A program made the position numbers and the translations under genes. Shown here piece by piece: positions 48,586 through 51,754 of a DNA stretch of 51,754 bases. Numbering within the stretch: position 1 is the first letter of the stretch; each line of letters starts with the position of its first letter. The stretch lies in the NCBI GenBank assembly GCA_913774845.1, contig CAJYJO010000005.1, positions 1 to 51,754 of the forward strand, written 5' to 3'. This DNA is from an uncultured Microbacterium sp. (GTDB lineage: Bacteria; Actinomycetota; Actinomycetes; Actinomycetales; Microbacteriaceae). Under the pieces are notes generated by a model, which was given only the letters and a program-made list of their open reading frames with translations, was not told where the DNA came from and searched no databases.

Positions 48586-48660
48586 GCGCCGCGGGCCGGG
48601 AGCGGGCCCCCACGTCCTCCCGGTCCGCGGTCCCACCCCATCCGACAGGGGTGGGTCGCT

Positions 48661-48688
48661 CGACGGGCCGCACTCCCGCGGCCCGTCG
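48661..48688. terminator. hairpin terminator (exporter side)
   Basis: CGACGGGCCG (48661-48670) and CGGCCCGTCG (48679-48688) form a perfect 10-bp stem with an 8-base loop, downstream of the exporter gene. Confidence 0.75.
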
Positions 48689-48728
48689 ATGAGGGGCGGC
48701 CCGGCCTCGGCGCCCGGCCGCCCCTCAT
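48689..48728. terminator. hairpin terminator (lactate side)
   Basis: ATGAGGGGCGGCC (48689-48701) and GGCCGCCCCTCAT (48716-48728) form a perfect 13-bp stem with a 14-base loop. It begins right after the previous hairpin and ends one base before the stop of the minus-strand lactate dehydrogenase, which converges on the exporter gene. Confidence 0.75.
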
Positions 48729-48729
48729 G

Positions 48730-49995
48730 TCATCGCCGCGACGAGACCGCCGAGGCCGCGGCGCGGGGCACCAGGCGCTCCAACTGGGTGACGTGCGCCG
48801 GCGTGAGCTCGGCGAGCGAGGTGACCTGCAGCAGCTGCATGGTTCGCACGACCTGGTCGGCGAGGATCTGGATCGCCCGATCGACGCCCTGCCGTCCACC
48901 CGCCATGAGGCCGTACAGATACGCGCGCCCGATCAGCGTGAACTTCGCCCCCAGGGCGATGGATGCGACAATGTCGGCGCCGTTCATGATGCCCGTGTCG
49001 ATCGCGATCTCGGTGTCGGCGCCCACCTCGCGTACCACCTCGGGCAGCAGGTGGAAGGGGACGGGAGCGCGGTCGAGCTGGCGTCCGCCGTGGTTGCTGA
49101 GCACGATGCCGTCGACCCCGAGATCGGCGAGACGGCGCGAGTCCTCGACATTCTGCACCCCCTTGATGACGAGTTTGCCCGGCCACAGGGCGCGGATCTC
49201 GGCGAGGTCGTCGAACGAGATCGAGGGGTCCATGGCGGCGTTCAGGAGCTCGCCCACGGTCCCGCCGGTGGCGCTCAGCGAGGCGAACTCGAGCTTGGGG
49301 GTGGTGAGGAAGTCCCACCACCACCAGGGGCGGGGGAGCGCGTCGACGATCGTCGACACGCTCAGCTGCGGTGGGATCGAGAAGCCGTTGCGCTTGTCGC
49401 GCAGGCGAGCCCCCGCCACGGGGGTGTCGACGGTGAAGAACAGGGTGTCGAAGCCCGCTTCGGCGGCGCGCTCGACCAGGCCGTACGAGATCTCGCGCTG
49501 CTTCATCACGTACAGCTGGAACCAGTTGCGCCCGTGGGGGTTCGCTTCTTTGACCGATTCGATCGAGCTGGTTCCCAGCGTCGACAGGGTGAAGGGGATG
49601 CCGGCGGCTCCGGCCGCGCCTGCGCCCGCGATCTCGCCCTCGGTCTGCATCAGTCGGGTGAAGCCGGTCGGGGCGATGCCGAACGGCAGTGCCGACGAGC
49701 CGCCGAAGATCTGGCACGTCGTGTCGACCCGCGAGACGTCGCGAAGGATCGACGGGTGGAACTCGACGTCGGCGAACGCCTGACGGGCGCGGGCGAGACC
49801 CTCCTCGCTGTCCGCCGCGCCGTCGGTGTAGTCGAACGCTGCGGCCGGGGTCCGGCGCTTGGCGATGTCGCGCAGGTCGCCGATGGTGAGTGCGGCGTTC
49901 AGCCGGCGTCGACGGCCGTTGAAGTCGGGGCGCTTGAACTGCATGAGTTCGAGTAGCTCGATCGGGTTGGGGAACTGACGTGTCACAGCGGACAT
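48730..49995 (-). CDS. lldD: FMN-dependent L-lactate dehydrogenase (LldD-like)
   Basis: A 421-residue alpha-hydroxy-acid oxidase family protein: [113 protein letters not shown] (catalytic His) and [20 protein letters not shown]. It oxidises L-lactate to pyruvate with quinone as acceptor in the membrane. ATG 49995 has AAAGG upstream. The frame is open further upstream through the permease region, but that is a shadow. It lies 29 bases after lldP. Confidence 0.92.
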   Translation of the reverse strand: MSAVTRQFPNPIELLELMQFKRPDFNGRRRRLNAALTIGDLRDIAKRRTPAAAFDYTDGAADSEEGLARARQAFADVEFHPSILRDVSRVDTTCQIFGGSSALPFGIAPTGFTRLMQTEGEIAGAGAAGAAGIPFTLSTLGTSSIESVKEANPHGRNWFQLYVMKQREISYGLVERAAEAGFDTLFFTVDTPVAGARLRDKRNGFSIPPQLSVSTIVDALPRPWWWWDFLTTPKLEFASLSATGGTVGELLNAAMDPSISFDDLAEIRALWPGKLVIKGVQNVEDSRRLADLGVDGIVLSNHGGRQLDRAPVPFHLLPEVVREVGADTEIAIDTGIMNGADIVASIALGAKFTLIGRAYLYGLMAGGRQGVDRAIQILADQVVRTMQLLQVTSLAELTPAHVTQLERLVPRAAASAVSSRR

Positions 49996-50024
49996 GGCGT
50001 GCCTTTCGGAGGAGGGGGGACGGG

Positions 50025-51713
50025 TTACGGGAGCATCCACGACAGGACGGAGGACTGCAGGCCCACCAGCAGGCACATGACCACGAGCATGCCGAGGCTC
50101 CACCAGATGACCTTCCGCAGGATGGTGGCCTCTTGGCCGACGAGGCCGACCGCGGTCGCGGCGATCGCGAGATTCTGCGGACTGATCATCTTGCCGATGA
50201 CGCCACCGGAGGTGTTCGCGGCGACGAGCAGGGTCGGGTCGATGCCCGCCTGCACTGCCGCGCTCTGCTGCAGCGTGGCGAACAGCGCGTTGGCGCTGGT
50301 GTCGGAGCCGGTCACGGCGGTGCCGAACCAGCCAAGGATCGGCGAGAGGAAGGCGAACAGGGCGCCGGTTCCGGCGATCCAGGCGCCGATGGTGAGGGTC
50401 ATGCCGGACATGTTCATGACGTACGCGAGGGCGAGCACCGAGCCGACGGTCAGCAGGGAGAAGCGGAGCTTGACCAGCGTCTGCCACCACGTGCGTGCGG
50501 CTTCGCGCAGCGGCAGTCGGTACACCAGCGCCACGACGATCCCGCAGATGATGAGCAGGCTGCCCGCCGACGACAGCCACCCGAGCGTGTAGACCGTCGA
50601 GGTGGCGGCCTTGCCGCTCGCGGTGAGGATGTTCCCGTCCAGGCCGGGCCACGGGATCTTGACGTCGGTGGCCGCGAGGAAGGTCTTCAGCGGGACCCAC
50701 AGCTTCGCGAGAGAGAAGACGACGACCACGAGCAGGTACGGGAAGAGGGCGAAGAAGACCGTGCGCGGCGTCAGTCGCGGACGCGGGGCCGAGGTCTCGG
50801 CATCCGCGGATCCGGTGCCGCCGCCCGAGGTGGTCACGCCCGCGCCCACCAGGCTCGCGGAGCGCTCCTTGAGCAGGCGCTCGCGGGCGGCGGTGGTACC
50901 GCGCGGCTGCCAGAAGCGCAGCAGGACGACCGCGGCGGCGATTCCGGCGAGGGATGCCACGATGTCGGTCAGCTCGACCGAGATCCAGGTCGCGCTGACC
51001 CACTGCGCGATCGAGAACACCACGCCGAAGGTGAGCGCGGCGGGCCAGGTCTCTCTCAGGCCGCGCCAGCCGTCGGCGATGAGCACGAGGATGAACGGGA
51101 CGAAGAGGGCGACGAGCGGAGTCTGGTGCCCGACGTAGGCGCCGATCTCGTGGTAATCGATCCCCGTCAGGCTGCCGGCGGTGACGATCGGGGTGCCGAC
51201 CGCTCCGAACGCGACGGGGGCCGTGTTGGCCAGCAGCACGATGACGGCGGCGCGCATCGGGGTGAACCCGACGGCCATGAGCATGACCCCGGTGATCGCG
51301 ACCGGGGCGCCGAAGCCGGCGAGGGCCTCGAGCAGGCCGCCGAAGCCGAAGGCGATGATGATCGCCTGGATGCGCGGATCGTCGCTGAGGGCGTTGATGA
51401 CGAGGCGCAGGTCTTCGAAGCGGCCGCTGCGCACGGTGAGCTCGTAGAGCCAGATGGCGTTGAGCACGATCCACATGATCGGGAACAGACCGAACACGAA
51501 GCCCTGGGTGGCCGACAGGGCGGCGAGGTCCACGGGCATGCGGTACCCGAGGACGGCCACGAGCAGAGCGACGCCGAGACCGGACAGGCCCGCCCAGTGG
51601 GCCTTCCAGCGCAGCACGCCGAGTGTCACGAAAACCGTGAGGAACGGCAGGCTCGCGACGAGCGCCGACGTCACGATGCTGGCGCCGATCGGCGCGAGTT
51701 CGGGGGTGTACAT
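50025..51713 (-). CDS. lldP: L-lactate permease
   Basis: A 562-residue LctP-family transporter with about 13 hydrophobic segments: [36 protein letters not shown]-like, [33 protein letters not shown] (the family signature), [12 protein letters not shown] and [20 protein letters not shown]. It brings in L-lactate with protons and forms an operon with lldD, giving lactate uptake and oxidation. The ATG at 51713 lies within 41 bases of the window edge; the bases beyond hold the upstream region, in which TTCG and CGAA repeats may be part of an operator. No regulator of the pair is in the window. Confidence 0.93.
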   Translation of the reverse strand: MYTPELAPIGASIVTSALVASLPFLTVFVTLGVLRWKAHWAGLSGLGVALLVAVLGYRMPVDLAALSATQGFVFGLFPIMWIVLNAIWLYELTVRSGRFEDLRLVINALSDDPRIQAIIIAFGFGGLLEALAGFGAPVAITGVMLMAVGFTPMRAAVIVLLANTAPVAFGAVGTPIVTAGSLTGIDYHEIGAYVGHQTPLVALFVPFILVLIADGWRGLRETWPAALTFGVVFSIAQWVSATWISVELTDIVASLAGIAAAVVLLRFWQPRGTTAARERLLKERSASLVGAGVTTSGGGTGSADAETSAPRPRLTPRTVFFALFPYLLVVVVFSLAKLWVPLKTFLAATDVKIPWPGLDGNILTASGKAATSTVYTLGWLSSAGSLLIICGIVVALVYRLPLREAARTWWQTLVKLRFSLLTVGSVLALAYVMNMSGMTLTIGAWIAGTGALFAFLSPILGWFGTAVTGSDTSANALFATLQQSAAVQAGIDPTLLVAANTSGGVIGKMISPQNLAIAATAVGLVGQEATILRKVIWWSLGMLVVMCLLVGLQSSVLSWMLP

Positions 51714-51754
51714 GCGGGCCTTCCTTCGAACGTCGTTGTTGCGAAGCGTCCGAC

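Noticed and set aside
46498-48636. Very long open frame antisense to the MMPL exporter
   Set aside because: Its protein is a low-complexity mix of Arg, Asp, His and Gly, the usual mirror of a GC-rich membrane-protein gene; the exporter on the plus strand has all family motifs.
48730-51474. Apparent 914-codon fusion of lactate dehydrogenase with an upstream domain
   Set aside because: The part upstream of ATG 49995 is a shadow of lldP in another frame; both genes have their own start and RBS.
1-51754. CRISPR arrays, rRNA and tRNA genes
   Set aside because: No regularly spaced repeat series and no cloverleaf or rRNA-like stretch was seen. A short degenerate tRNA fragment could have been missed by eye.

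Overview
The window is high-GC DNA of an actinobacterium, most likely the Microbacteriaceae (Microbacterium or a close relative). This is inferred from codon use, the protein families, ROK/LuxR/TetR-style regulation, and a heptamer (GGATGCC and its complement GGCATCC) that recurs about 60 times in the ordinary genes. No rRNA, tRNA, CRISPR array or complete insertion sequence was seen.

Layout. Positions 1-6.3 kb hold small accessory genes with much decay: a lone PIN-domain protein, two TetR regulators each with a divergent target gene and a readable operator, a VOC protein, an Imm70-like protein, and four damaged genes (truncated VOC, frameshifted GIY-YIG nuclease, hydrolase with a stop and a frameshift, internal fragment of dnaB). 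Positions 6.3-19.5 kb are a defence island: a HEPN-like protein, a PD-(D/E)XK nuclease, an unknown protein, about 1 kb without a recognisable gene, then a minus-strand block of EVE-like/Mrr nuclease, SNF2 helicase, type III Mod methyltransferase and type III Res. The heptamer is absent from 5.61 to 19.94 kb, which supports horizontal acquisition of this block.

Positions 19.5-29.1 kb carry a LuxR regulator divergent from an FAD oxidase, a VOC protein divergent from a WYL regulator, a dihydrofolate-reductase-like protein, a HepT/MntA-type toxin-antitoxin pair whose antitoxin is fused to an XRE domain, an old-yellow-enzyme reductase, pdxH, two families of intergenic repeats, and a GTPase.

Positions 29.1-38.5 kb hold an eight-gene minus-strand run: amino-acid-type ABC importer (ATPase, binding lipoprotein, two permeases), asparaginase, a CutC-ROK kinase fusion, nagB and nagA. 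Four of the joins are 4-base overlaps. A divergent ROK repressor has a 16-bp operator-like palindrome next to its start. The set would suffice to import and break down an amino-acid-linked aminosugar such as GlcNAc-asparagine; that is an inference.

Positions 38.6-51.7 kb are ordinary chromosomal genes: HEAT-repeat protein, small membrane proteins, a secreted protein, an L,D-transpeptidase lipoprotein, an acyltransferase, a zinc-ribbon short-chain dehydrogenase lacking the usual catalytic tyrosine, a NUDIX hydrolase, a MarR/MMPL exporter pair with nested inverted repeats, and an L-lactate permease/dehydrogenase pair.
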